A stretch of DNA of 11,377 bases from an uncultured Bacillota bacterium (lineage in GTDB: Bacteria; Bacillota; Clostridia; Peptostreptococcales; Anaerovoracaceae). Below the pieces are notes generated by a model, which saw only the letters and a list, made by a program, of their open reading frames with translations, was not told the origin of the DNA and did not search any database. Made by a program: the position numbers and the translations under genes. Positions 1 to 6,685 of this stretch are shown in pieces. The stretch is from positions 1 to 11,377 of the forward strand of contig CASEFF010000168.1 in NCBI GenBank assembly GCA_949287115.1, written 5' to 3'. Each line of letters begins with the position of its first letter. The first letter of the stretch is position 1.

Positions 1-22
1 ATGTGGAATTTACTTTTTCACT

Positions 23-52
23 CAACCTATTCTGTTCCGGCAACCTATTCTG
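23..52. repeat. Short direct repeat, two 12-bp copies
   Basis: CAACCTATTCTG occurs at 23-34 and again, identically, at 41-52, separated by 6 bases. Nothing else in 1-147 is convincing. A minus-strand micro-ORF from 120 (33 codons, with GGAG upstream) crosses this repeat but has no recognisable features, so I do not call it. The repeat may be a replication-slippage duplication; no function is implied. Confidence 0.35.
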
Positions 53-147
53 CCCTGATTATGCCTCTGCTCCGCTTCATACCGCTTTGTGCATCGCCCG
101 AGATCATAGATGCGGCTCATATTATCTCCGAATGACACATAAGCAAA

Positions 148-175
148 GAGGGAAAGATATCATCATCTTTCCCTC
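148..175 (-). terminator. Hairpin overlapping the stop codon of the membrane protein gene
   Basis: GAGGGAAAGAT (148-158) and ATCTTTCCCTC (165-175) form a perfect 11-bp stem around a 6-nt loop. On the minus strand the hairpin is followed by a modest T-rich stretch (TTTGCTTATG). The TGA stop of the 163-963 gene (163-165) lies at the loop and stem edge. This is a plausible intrinsic terminator for that gene, though the T tract is weak. Confidence 0.5.
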
Positions 176-963
176 GTCTTTGTCTTCGCTTCATCTACTC
201 TGTTCTTCACATCTTCCCTTGCTCTGGCAAGCCGTTCCTTTCCCGTCCTTACCGACTGTTCAAGGTACTCCTGCAGATGCTCCTTAAGCGGGATCTCCGA
301 TCTGAATGCCAGCAGGAACCTTATCTTTTCGCGGCGCGCCTCGTTGCGCTTTCTTATGGTTCCCTTCAGTTCTTCATATCGTACCACCAGATCGTTGTCA
401 ACGGCGAACTTCCTGATCTTCATTGACAGCTGCAGCGATACAGCCAGATCCACAGCAAACACACCGAAGAACATGCCGACGAAGAACGAATATGCAAGAT
501 GGCCCGAAAGCCATGCCACCCAGTCCTCGACGTACTTGTCGAGGGTGAAGTAATATACTGTTCCCAAAAGACCCCATATGACGCTGAACTTGGGACATAT
601 GATCCCCTGCAGGTTCAGCTTTTCGTTGCTGTAATCCCACAGTTTCATGTTCATGCCCTTTATGAATATCAGTCCGGCTATATACTCCGTAAAAGTCATC
701 ACTATGGCCATTATCACGAAGATGACGGGCAGATCGATGACCGGATTGCCCTGTATCAGCATCCTGATGACATGGGACACCTCATACATGCCCCAAAGTC
801 CGAATCCGTACAACGGCAGATAAGGGCCTGTAAGGAATCCCGGATTTATCCATACACGTTCCGGATTGTTCTTCGATATGAACCTGCGAAACAGCAGCTC
901 AATGCACCATCCAAGACAGCTTCCCACGAAAAACAGAAATGCAAACAAAAGGAAAAAATTCAT
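163..963 (-). CDS. Putative ABC transporter permease-like multispanning membrane protein (PF06541-type)
   Basis: This 266-residue integral membrane protein resembles the Firmicute family annotated 'putative ABC-transporter type IV' (PF06541), whose transport role is unproven. Hydrophobic segments are visible at about residues 2-25, 45-66, 76-102, 122-141 and 155-180. Family-like features are the NPGFLTGPYLPLYGFG stretch (40-55) and the LWDYSNEKLNLQG stretch (108-120). From about 181 to the end the protein is hydrophilic, highly charged and probably helical, a cytoplasmic tail rich in Arg, Lys and Glu. I start at the ATG at 961-963 because GGAGG sits 5 nt upstream; an upstream in-frame ATG at 1047 has no such site and would place a charged segment before the first membrane helix. 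No ATPase gene is adjacent, so an ABC function is not supported by context. It diverges from the ferredoxin gene across a 153-bp gap. Confidence 0.75.
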   Translation of the reverse strand: MNFFLLFAFLFFVGSCLGWCIELLFRRFISKNNPERVWINPGFLTGPYLPLYGFGLWGMYEVSHVIRMLIQGNPVIDLPVIFVIMAIVMTFTEYIAGLIFIKGMNMKLWDYSNEKLNLQGIICPKFSVIWGLLGTVYYFTLDKYVEDWVAWLSGHLAYSFFVGMFFGVFAVDLAVSLQLSMKIRKFAVDNDLVVRYEELKGTIRKRNEARREKIRFLLAFRSEIPLKEHLQEYLEQSVRTGKERLARAREDVKNRVDEAKTKTRER

Positions 964-1031
964 GACGCCCTCCAAACCATGTGCGCAAGCCGTACATATT
1001 CTATACTTTTTTAATAAACTTTTTGGATTTC

Positions 1032-1045
1032 GTTGCATAAGCAAC
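1032..1045. promoter_or_regulatory. Perfect palindrome with Crp/Fnr-like geometry
   Basis: GTTGC-ATAA-GCAAC is a perfect 5-4-5 inverted repeat, the spacing used by Crp/Fnr-family sites, although the half-site is not the E. coli FNR TTGAT. It lies in the divergent promoter region, centred at 1038.5. If TAAAAT at 1068-1073 is the -10 of the ferredoxin gene, transcription would begin near 1080 and the palindrome centre would fall at -41.5, the classical class II activator position. The geometry is seen; the operator role is inferred. Confidence 0.4.
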
Positions 1046-1067
1046 ATACATCCTTTTCTTATTATAT

Positions 1068-1073
1068 TAAAAT
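1068..1073 (+). promoter_or_regulatory. Candidate -10 element for the ferredoxin gene
   Basis: TAAAAT lies in an A/T-rich stretch (1058-1080) 43 nt upstream of the ATG. No good -35 hexamer sits 16-18 bp upstream; that space is occupied by the 1032-1045 palindrome, which would suit an activator-dependent promoter. Overlapping alternatives, TATTAT at 1060 and TATATT at 1063, are equally A/T-rich, so the exact element is uncertain. Confidence 0.3.
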
Positions 1074-1116
1074 TTCATTACAAAAGCAAAGAAAACACCG
1101 TAAGGAGGGTTTCAAC

Positions 1117-1812
1117 ATGAAAAGAAAGATAATAAAGATAGATGAATCGAAATGCAACGGATGCGGACTTTGTGCTCAGGCGTGTCACGAAGGCGCCATA
1201 GGGATGGTCGACGGAAAGGCAAAGCTGCTGAGAGACGACTACTGCGACGGGCTCGGTGACTGTCTGCCGGTATGTCCTACCAACGCGATATCGTTCGAAG
1301 AAAGAGAAGCTGCCCCATACGATGAAGCCGCGGTAAACGCCAACAAAAACAGGGGCGGTCATTCACATGGCCACGGAGGCGGATGTCTGTCTCAGGCTTT
1401 CAACGGAACCATGGAAAAACGCGCGTCAAACAGCGATGCAGGCGAGATCGCCAGCGTCCTCACCCACTGGCCCGTGCAGATAAAGCTGGCTCCCGTAAAC
1501 GCTCCGTATTTCAACGGTGCGGACATATTGATCGCTGCGGACTGCACGGCATACGCATTCGGAGATTTTCACAGGAAGTTCATGGACGGAAAGATCACCC
1601 TCGTGGGATGTCCGAAGCTGGATATGGTCGATTATTCCGAAAAGCTCACGGATATATTCGCTTCCAACGATATAAAGAGCGTCACCGTTGCGAGAATGGA
1701 AGTGCCGTGCTGCGGAGGCATTGAATTCGCCGTGAAGCAGGCCGTCGCCAACACCGGAAAGAATATACCCGTCGAAATAGTGACGATAGGCGTCGACGGC
1801 TCAATCAGATAG
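1117..1812 (+). CDS. 4Fe-4S ferredoxin-like protein with His-rich linker and C-terminal CCGG domain
   Basis: A 231-residue cytoplasmic iron-sulfur protein. The N-terminus holds a canonical cluster motif, C13-x2-C16-x2-C19-x3-C23. The second half of the bi-cluster fold is atypical: Cys43, Cys49 and Cys53-Pro are present but the expected second cysteine is Leu46 (CDGLGDCLPVCP). A glycine/histidine linker (GGHSHGHGGGC, 80-90) with His82, His84 and His86 follows and could bind metal. The C-terminal domain (about 110-231) has Cys143, Cys165 and a Cys198-Cys199-Gly-Gly motif (MEVPCCGG). I recall similar proteins in anaerobic Firmicutes, some near Crp/Fnr-type regulators or hybrid cluster protein genes; a redox or stress role is therefore inferred, and the reaction is unknown. 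The start at 1117 is fixed by AAGGAGG at 1102-1108; an upstream in-frame ATG at 1033 would run back through the promoter. A strong terminator follows. Confidence 0.85.
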   Translation: MKRKIIKIDESKCNGCGLCAQACHEGAIGMVDGKAKLLRDDYCDGLGDCLPVCPTNAISFEEREAAPYDEAAVNANKNRGGHSHGHGGGCLSQAFNGTMEKRASNSDAGEIASVLTHWPVQIKLAPVNAPYFNGADILIAADCTAYAFGDFHRKFMDGKITLVGCPKLDMVDYSEKLTDIFASNDIKSVTVARMEVPCCGGIEFAVKQAVANTGKNIPVEIVTIGVDGSIR

Positions 1813-1852
1813 TCCGCATCGGATAGTTCTGTCGGGTAATTGAATATATATA

Positions 1853-1881
1853 TTGTTTTTTATGAAAATAACCGATATAAT
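1853..1881 (+). promoter_or_regulatory. Candidate promoter inside a terminator stem
   Basis: TTGTTT (1853-1858), a 17-bp spacer and a perfect TATAAT (1876-1881) lie upstream of the small membrane protein gene, predicting a start near 1888. The -10 sits within the left arm of the terminator hairpin (1866-1882). The -35 matches consensus only in its TTG. Because the stem is palindromic, the same -10 sequence also reads on the other strand. Confidence 0.35.
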
Positions 1882-1920
1882 TGGGTATCATAATTATATC
1901 GGTTATTTCTTTTGTTTTAT
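1866..1920 (+). terminator. Strong intrinsic terminator after the ferredoxin gene
   Basis: A perfect 17-bp stem pairs 1866-1882 with 1892-1908 around a 9-nt loop, followed by the T-rich tail TCTTTTGTTTTAT. It begins 53 nt after the ferredoxin stop. The stem is A/T-rich but long and uninterrupted. On the minus strand it is followed by TTTTCAT, so it may also act weakly in reverse. Confidence 0.75.
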
Positions 1921-1934
1921 GTGAGGGTCACACC

Positions 1935-2099
1935 ATGTTTTCATCGTTTTCTTTTGAAGATTTCGCAGGTTCATTTCTGATAGGCATGTTCGCCGTTGCC
2001 ATAGTCAAAAGAAAATACGGCAGCAGGAAAAAATCCCTGATCGTCGGCGGCGCCGTATTCATCATCGCGCTGATAGTGCGCTACATCATGCTGATGTAA
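1935..2099 (+). CDS. Small two-helix membrane protein
   Basis: A 54-residue protein that I do not recognise. It has two hydrophobic segments (about residues 10-23 and 33-54) joined by a strongly basic turn (KRKYGSRKK), as expected for a helical hairpin whose loop faces the cytoplasm by the positive-inside rule. The ATG at 1935 is preceded by GAGGG at 1923-1927; upstream in-frame TTG/ATG codons fall in or near the terminator hairpin and are unlikely starts. The gene begins only 26 nt after the terminator stem and would need its own promoter (see 1853-1881). It converges on the MoeA-type gene that ends at 2173. The membrane pattern and ribosome site make a real gene likely but not certain. Confidence 0.5.
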   Translation: MFSSFSFEDFAGSFLIGMFAVAIVKRKYGSRKKSLIVGGAVFIIALIVRYIMLM

Positions 2100-2103
2100 C
2101 GGA

Positions 2104-2131
2104 GATCCCGTGCCATGCAAACACCCGGATC
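2104..2131. terminator. Weak imperfect hairpin between convergent genes
   Basis: GATCC (2104-2108) pairs with GGATC (2127-2131), and GTG (2110-2112) with CAC (2122-2124), with small internal loops. It is the best fold in the 73-bp gap between the convergent genes ending at 2099 and 2173, but no T run follows on either strand. It could be a poor bidirectional terminator or chance. Confidence 0.2.
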
Positions 2132-2172
2132 ATGCAGGAGCCGGCATCACGATCACACGATCTTTTCACGGC

Positions 2173-4077
2173 CTATACGTTTATCACCGTTCCGGCCGAC
2201 TCCGATGTGTATCCTCCCATCTCTTCCAGCTTTGCCTTGAATTCTTCGCTCTGCAATATATCGATGAATGCCTTTATATGCGGCGTTTCAAGGAATCTGA
2301 CAGGCACCGCGAAGTCATACTCTTCGTATGCCACCTCGATAAAGTCGAGATCCATCGCATTGGCTGCCGACAGCACTCCCATGCCCGCATCTGCACTTTC
2401 GCTGGCTACAGCCGCCGCCACGGCCATATGTGTGGTCATTTCTCTCTCATATCCGTTTATGTCTTCAGTGGATATTCCCTTTTCCTTCAGCAGATGATCC
2501 AGCAGCACTCTCGTTCCCGCGCCCCTCTGCCTGTTGACATATCTGACGCCGTTTTCCGTGAGATCCTCTATCCCCTTTATGCCGAGAGGGTTCCCCTTCT
2601 TCACCATTATGCCCTGTATCCTGTTGACCCCTTTTATTATCGCCATAGGCTCGTCAAACAGCCTCCTGACATAGGACACGTTATACTGCCCCGTTTCCTC
2701 ATCCAGAAGATGTATGGGAGCCATATGCGCCTCGCCGCGTCTCAGCGCCATGAGGCCACCCATGCTCCCCACATGAGTGCTTGAAACGAACATGTTGTTG
2801 TGTTTTTCCGGCATCATGTCGGCGATTATATCCAGTATCAGGTCGTGGCTGCCTATTATCACCACGGTATTTTCTATCTCGCTTTTGCTCCTGTACAGCT
2901 CGATATTGACCTTTTCTCCGGCTTCAACGCCTTCGCTGTTCTGCTCTATGACGCAGAAACCGTCCGCGCGCACAAGAGACATTGCAGCCCCCGCACCTCT
3001 TGCCAGCGGCGCCGCGACGAACTTGTCCCCTACCTTTCCGACCTTGACGCGCACATATTCCCTGTGTTTAAGGCTTGAAACGAGACGCTTCGATATGTGA
3101 GCTTCCACCGTCTCAACGGAGCTTTCCGGCCTTCTGCCCATCATCGCAAGCAGCGGAGTGACGAAATTCTCAAACCCGATGTATGCCGACACTGGATATC
3201 CCGGAAGGCCTATGACGGGTTTTCCTCTGACGATCGCCAGTATCACCGGCTTGCCCGGCTTTACAGCCACACCGTGTACTATCACCTCTCCCAGCTCACG
3301 CAGCACATGAACGGTATAGTCCTCTGTCCCCGCGCTGGATCCGGCGTTTATTATCACCATATCGTACTTATCGACGGCGTCCGACACCTTCTTCAGTATC
3401 TCGTCGTAATCATCTATGATAGGCGGGAACCTGTGTCCTATGCCTCCGGCAACGGTTATCATGTTCTCGAACATCCTGGAGTTGGATTCGATGATGCTTC
3501 CCTCTTTTATTTCCGTACCCGGCTCGATTATCTCCGTACCGGTAGGGAATACAGCCACCTCGGGCCTCTTTATCACTTCGATATCCAGTATGCCTGCGGA
3601 AAGCAGTACGCCTATGTCTATGGCGCGTATCTTATGGTTTCTCGGCAATATCATCTCTCCGGCCACTATATCTTCTCCTATCGGCCTTATATGCTGCCAT
3701 GGCGCGGCCGAAGCGGTTATCCTCACGCCTTCATCGGTCTCCACGATATCTTCCGCCATTATCACGGCATCGAACGGATTATGTATGGGATCTCCCGTAT
3801 CGACCACCACATACTGATCCTCCTTCAGCAGTACAGGCGCGGTTTCCGATGCGCCCTTCGTATCCTCCGCTCTGACGGCTATGCCGTCCATCGCCGAAGC
3901 GTTGAAGAGAGGCGAGCTGTATCTGGCGTAAACAGCGCTCTTCGTAATGCGGTCGAGGCTGTCTATCACCGGTATTGTCTCGCTTGCGGGCTTTATGATC
4001 TCACTGACCCGCGTAAAATACTTTTCACGGGCCTCTTCCACAGGTATGGTCTTCAAATAAAGATTCCTCTTGCTCAT
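2173..4077 (-). CDS. MoeA-type molybdopterin metal-insertion enzyme fused to a PBP-like domain
   Basis: A 634-residue two-domain cytoplasmic protein. Residues 1-400 are MoeA-like, the step in which adenylylated molybdopterin is opened and molybdate or tungstate inserted. Motifs include SPLFNASAMDG (55-65, with conserved Asp64), GEDI (134-137), NAGSSAGTED (244-253), KPGKP (273-277) and LPGYP (291-295). The usual STGDE segment reads FPTGTE (177-182), so Asp is replaced by Thr. Residues about 403-630 are a periplasmic-binding-protein-like fold (PF12727/COG1910 type) with no signal peptide, including GSHDLILDII (409-418) and NRQRGAGTR (515-523). This MoeA-PBP fusion is a known arrangement in archaea and Clostridia; the second domain may bind oxyanion or regulate, which is inference. 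GAGAGGTGA precedes the ATG. The gene starts 13 nt after the preceding moeA and is the last cistron of the run. E. coli MoeA is about 410 residues, so the extra 220 are the fused domain. Confidence 0.9.
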   Translation of the reverse strand: MSKRNLYLKTIPVEEAREKYFTRVSEIIKPASETIPVIDSLDRITKSAVYARYSSPLFNASAMDGIAVRAEDTKGASETAPVLLKEDQYVVVDTGDPIHNPFDAVIMAEDIVETDEGVRITASAAPWQHIRPIGEDIVAGEMILPRNHKIRAIDIGVLLSAGILDIEVIKRPEVAVFPTGTEIIEPGTEIKEGSIIESNSRMFENMITVAGGIGHRFPPIIDDYDEILKKVSDAVDKYDMVIINAGSSAGTEDYTVHVLRELGEVIVHGVAVKPGKPVILAIVRGKPVIGLPGYPVSAYIGFENFVTPLLAMMGRRPESSVETVEAHISKRLVSSLKHREYVRVKVGKVGDKFVAAPLARGAGAAMSLVRADGFCVIEQNSEGVEAGEKVNIELYRSKSEIENTVVIIGSHDLILDIIADMMPEKHNNMFVSSTHVGSMGGLMALRRGEAHMAPIHLLDEETGQYNVSYVRRLFDEPMAIIKGVNRIQGIMVKKGNPLGIKGIEDLTENGVRYVNRQRGAGTRVLLDHLLKEKGISTEDINGYEREMTTHMAVAAAVASESADAGMGVLSAANAMDLDFIEVAYEEYDFAVPVRFLETPHIKAFIDILQSEEFKAKLEEMGGYTSESAGTVINV

Positions 4078-4090
4078 TCATCTCACCTCT

Positions 4091-5323
4091 CTAAAACAAC
4101 ACTACCGACACCGTTTCCCCCTGTTTCAGTCCTTCCGAATTCGTGTCTATTACGGCATATCCGTCAGCGCGCGTCAACGTAGTCATCAGACCCGACTTAC
4201 CGAGTATCGGCTCGGCTTCGTATGTCCCGTCGCTTCCCAAACGGAGCTCCAGCAGCAGGCACGTGGCCTTTCCCCCCGCTGCCGCAACGTTCTCCGTAAC
4301 GCGGGCCGTTATCGCACGCGGTTCTCTCTGATCTGTAAGCTGCCTGTACAGCCATCCTATCAGCAGTTCGAATATCATGACTGCCGCCGCAGGATGGCCC
4401 GGAAGACCCGCCAGCACGGTACCGCTCGCTCCGTCATACGCCAGTATGGTCGGCTTACCCGGCTTTATGGCTATGCCGTGAGTGAACACCCCCGCGTCGG
4501 AAAGCTCATCCATGATATCTGCCGTGTAGTCCTTTTCACCCTGCGAACTGCCTCCCGAAACGAGGACGACGTCGCTGACTGCCATGGCCTCTTTGATGGC
4601 CTCCTTTATCAGCCCTCTGTCATCCTTCAGCACCGATGTTCCTATCACTTCAAATCCGTATTTTGCAGCCGATGCCGACAGCGAATGGGTGTTTATGTCT
4701 CTCGTTTTGCCGGCCGCCAGCTCTTCATTCACACCTATCAGTTCGTCTCCCGTGGATATCACGGATATCCTCCATGGTCTGAACACTTTCACATGTGACA
4801 CTCCGGCAGAGGCCATGACTCCCACTTCCTGAGGTCTCACGCGCGTTCCCCTTTTTATGAAAACGCTCCCCCTGCCTATGTCCTCGCCTTCCCTTATGAC
4901 GTTCCTGCCGTCGGAAACGGCGTCATATACCGCGATGCTCTTTTCATCGAACTTCTCGGTATGCTCTATCATCACCACCGCGTCGGCGCCCTCCGGCAGC
5001 ATACCGCCCGTCGGTACGTAGGACGTCTGACCGTCGCGGATCGTCTTCTCCGGGGCCTCCCCCATCCGTATCTCATCCACCACGTCCAGAAAAACGGGTA
5101 CGCTTTCCGAAACTCCCTGAGTGTTCGCCGCCTTCACGGCATATCCGTCGACCGTGGATTTCGTGAACCCCGGTACGTTTTCCACAGCTTCTATGTCTTC
5201 CGCAACGATGCGCCCGAGACTTTCCGCAAAGCCTACGTTCTCCGTTCCCGGGTCTTTGCCTGCGACCGCTTTCAACAGTTTGTTACGTGCTTCTTCAAGT
5301 GTATCGACCTTTAATAATCGCAT
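4091..5323 (-). CDS. moeA: Molybdopterin molybdenumtransferase MoeA
   Basis: A 410-residue protein, the standard MoeA length. MoeA inserts Mo (or W) into the dithiolene of AMP-bound molybdopterin. Visible motifs are VPGFTKSTVDGYA (50-62, catalytic-type Asp59), GEDIGRG (146-152), VISTGDEL (188-195), the signature GGSSQGEKDY (257-266), KPGKP (287-291) and LPGHP (307-311). The C-terminal beta domain runs to the end at about 335-410. All the acidic positions I can place are intact, unlike the fused paralogue next door. AGAGGA lies upstream of the ATG, 19 nt after the mobB stop, so the genes are almost certainly cotranscribed. In an operon beside an AOR, this MoeA or its neighbour may handle tungsten, as proposed for the paired MoeA proteins of tungsten-using archaea. 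Confidence 0.93.
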   Translation of the reverse strand: MRLLKVDTLEEARNKLLKAVAGKDPGTENVGFAESLGRIVAEDIEAVENVPGFTKSTVDGYAVKAANTQGVSESVPVFLDVVDEIRMGEAPEKTIRDGQTSYVPTGGMLPEGADAVVMIEHTEKFDEKSIAVYDAVSDGRNVIREGEDIGRGSVFIKRGTRVRPQEVGVMASAGVSHVKVFRPWRISVISTGDELIGVNEELAAGKTRDINTHSLSASAAKYGFEVIGTSVLKDDRGLIKEAIKEAMAVSDVVLVSGGSSQGEKDYTADIMDELSDAGVFTHGIAIKPGKPTILAYDGASGTVLAGLPGHPAAAVMIFELLIGWLYRQLTDQREPRAITARVTENVAAAGGKATCLLLELRLGSDGTYEAEPILGKSGLMTTLTRADGYAVIDTNSEGLKQGETVSVVLF

Positions 5324-5342
5324 ATCCGCAATCCTCTTGTCC

Positions 5343-5984
5343 TCAGTTTATCCTTATGACTATCTCTTTTCCCTCTTCGTAGCCGTCGAGAGCCTTGACC
5401 GCTCCCACCACGACGTTCTTCAGAGTTTTCTTGACAAACGGCACCATTCCTATCTCCCTGCCGTCTATTATGAGCTGTACCTCTACTTCCTGCTCATCTT
5501 CTCTCGTCTTCTTTTCAACCAGATCTGCCAATTTCCCCACTTCCTTTCTCGCATCTATCACAGGCAATCCGCGATACTCATCCATATCGTTTGCTATCAC
5601 TCCCGACACGGCAACGGCTTCAGCGCACATACGCCTGTCCACATCATCGGCAGTCCTGCCCGTTATGATCGTCGGACATTTTATACCGCAGTCTCCTTCT
5701 ATGACTATGAAGTCCTCTTTGTAATATTTCAAAAGAGCCCGGGCGTCCATCCGCTCGTCAAACATGATAGCCGTATCCCGCGGCCCAAGAGCAGTGACCC
5801 TGCGCGCTCCGCTCTCCCTGTGTCTGAAAGTATCGGTCCCCGGCACGTCGGAACAATACGCCTCATAGTGTATATCCTTGACGGATCCCACCGTGTATCC
5901 TCTGCGCCGCAGTTCCCTTATCAGCGCAGTGACGGTAGTGGTTTTTCCCGTCTTGGAAAAGCCCTTTACCATTACTATCCTCAT
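5343..5984 (-). CDS. mobB: MobB-type GTPase of molybdopterin guanine dinucleotide synthesis
   Basis: A 213-residue protein with a P-loop near its N-terminus (GFSKTGKTT, 8-16 from the chosen start) and an early Lys-Asp-Ile-His stretch, as in MobB. MobB binds GTP and assists MobA in attaching GMP to molybdopterin; it is not strictly essential in E. coli. The central region contains IVIEGDCGIKCPTII, where MobB proteins have the Walker-B-like strand and cysteine pair. It is longer than E. coli MobB (about 170 residues); the extra C-terminal 45 residues form an uncharacterised extension that I recall in some clostridial homologues. A GTG at 5990 overlaps the previous stop in a GTGA, but GGAG lies 7 nt before the ATG at 5984, so I prefer the latter. 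No mobA is in the window, and AOR cofactors normally lack a nucleotide, so its partner enzyme is probably elsewhere. Confidence 0.85.
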   Translation of the reverse strand: MRIVMVKGFSKTGKTTTVTALIRELRRRGYTVGSVKDIHYEAYCSDVPGTDTFRHRESGARRVTALGPRDTAIMFDERMDARALLKYYKEDFIVIEGDCGIKCPTIITGRTADDVDRRMCAEAVAVSGVIANDMDEYRGLPVIDARKEVGKLADLVEKKTREDEQEVEVQLIIDGREIGMVPFVKKTLKNVVVGAVKALDGYEEGKEIVIRIN

Positions 5985-5986
5985 AT

Positions 5987-6682
5987 TCACTCTCCAAAAG
6001 CTACTATCTCGTACTGGTGGTCAAGCAGATCTATCATCAGCAAGCTGTTCCTCAGTACGCTGTCTCTTCCCGTAAGCACCTTCACCGTCTCCGCCACCTG
6101 TATGGCTGATATCACGGCCGGCGTAAAATACGGATTACCTGCTTTTTCTTCATCACCGCGGGCTTTTTCCATAAACTCGCTGCCGTACAGTATATCCATC
6201 ATCCTGTCTCCTGGCATCACCACGGCCACCTGACCGTTCCACCCTCCGATAGCCCCGTGTATCAGAGGTATGCCCAGCTTTTCACAGGCCGCTTCAACGA
6301 TCAGTCTCGCTCCCGCATCATCCAGCGCATCCACCACGGCATCGACTCCCTTCAGGATATCCGCAGCGTTGCTGTCATCTATGAAACATCCGACAGCCTC
6401 TGCATCCACCTGAGAATTTATCTCTCCGATCCGGCGCACGGCTTCCTCCGCCTTGGACTTTCCGAGATTCTTCTCGCTGGACAACAACTGCCGGTTGAGG
6501 TTCGTCTCGTCGAACACATCGCCGTCCACAGCCCTTATATATCCGACCCCGACTCTCGCAAGCCCTTCGATCACGCCTCCGCCAAGGCCGCCGCATCCCG
6601 CAACACACACCTTTTTACCGCGCAGAAGTTCGTTTTCCTCACGCGATATGGCTCCCACGTTGCGCTCATAACGCCTGTCCAT
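5987..6682 (-). CDS. HesA/MoeB/ThiF-family adenylyltransferase
   Basis: A 231-residue E1-like enzyme that activates the C-terminal Gly-Gly of a ubiquitin-like sulfur carrier by adenylation. It has the nucleotide-binding motif GCGGLGG (29-35), the acidic Asp53/Asp55 pair, and the NLNRQ segment (61-65, Arg64 region) that contacts ATP. The Asp119/Asp121-Asp122 region corresponds to the Mg-binding aspartate strand. The C-terminal crossover NPYFTPAVISAIQVAETVK (183-201) is typical of the family. The two CxxC zinc-binding pairs of E. coli MoeB are absent; cysteines occur only at 26, 30, 99 and 133. The gene follows the MoaD-like gene by 3 nt, with GGGAGG 7 nt before the ATG, so the two products are probably partners. 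I do not assign moeB because these short HesA-like forms are a distinct branch and the exact carrier specificity is inferred. Confidence 0.88.
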   Translation of the reverse strand: MDRRYERNVGAISREENELLRGKKVCVAGCGGLGGGVIEGLARVGVGYIRAVDGDVFDETNLNRQLLSSEKNLGKSKAEEAVRRIGEINSQVDAEAVGCFIDDSNAADILKGVDAVVDALDDAGARLIVEAACEKLGIPLIHGAIGGWNGQVAVVMPGDRMMDILYGSEFMEKARGDEEKAGNPYFTPAVISAIQVAETVKVLTGRDSVLRNSLLMIDLLDHQYEIVAFGE

Positions 6683-6685
6683 CTG

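Noticed and set aside
3..287. Plus-strand open frame of 94 codons at the left edge
   Set aside because: It runs through the terminator hairpin and into the 3' end of the oppositely oriented membrane protein gene, with no ribosome site and no similarity I recognise.
1920..1932. TGTGA-GGG-TCACA palindrome over the ribosome site of the small gene, as a Crp site
   Set aside because: The 3-bp spacer does not fit Crp-family geometry, and the word includes the ribosome-binding sequence; chance or a minor mRNA hairpin is more likely.
3097..4182. Long plus-strand open frame (361 codons) opposite the MoeA-PBP gene
   Set aside because: It is antisense to a well-supported coding sequence, is rich in His/Tyr/Arg as expected from reverse-complement codons, and has no family motif.
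5121..6233. Plus-strand open frame (370 codons) across moeA, mobB and the ThiF-like gene
   Set aside because: It spans three real genes on the other strand, with biased composition and no ribosome site or recognisable domain.
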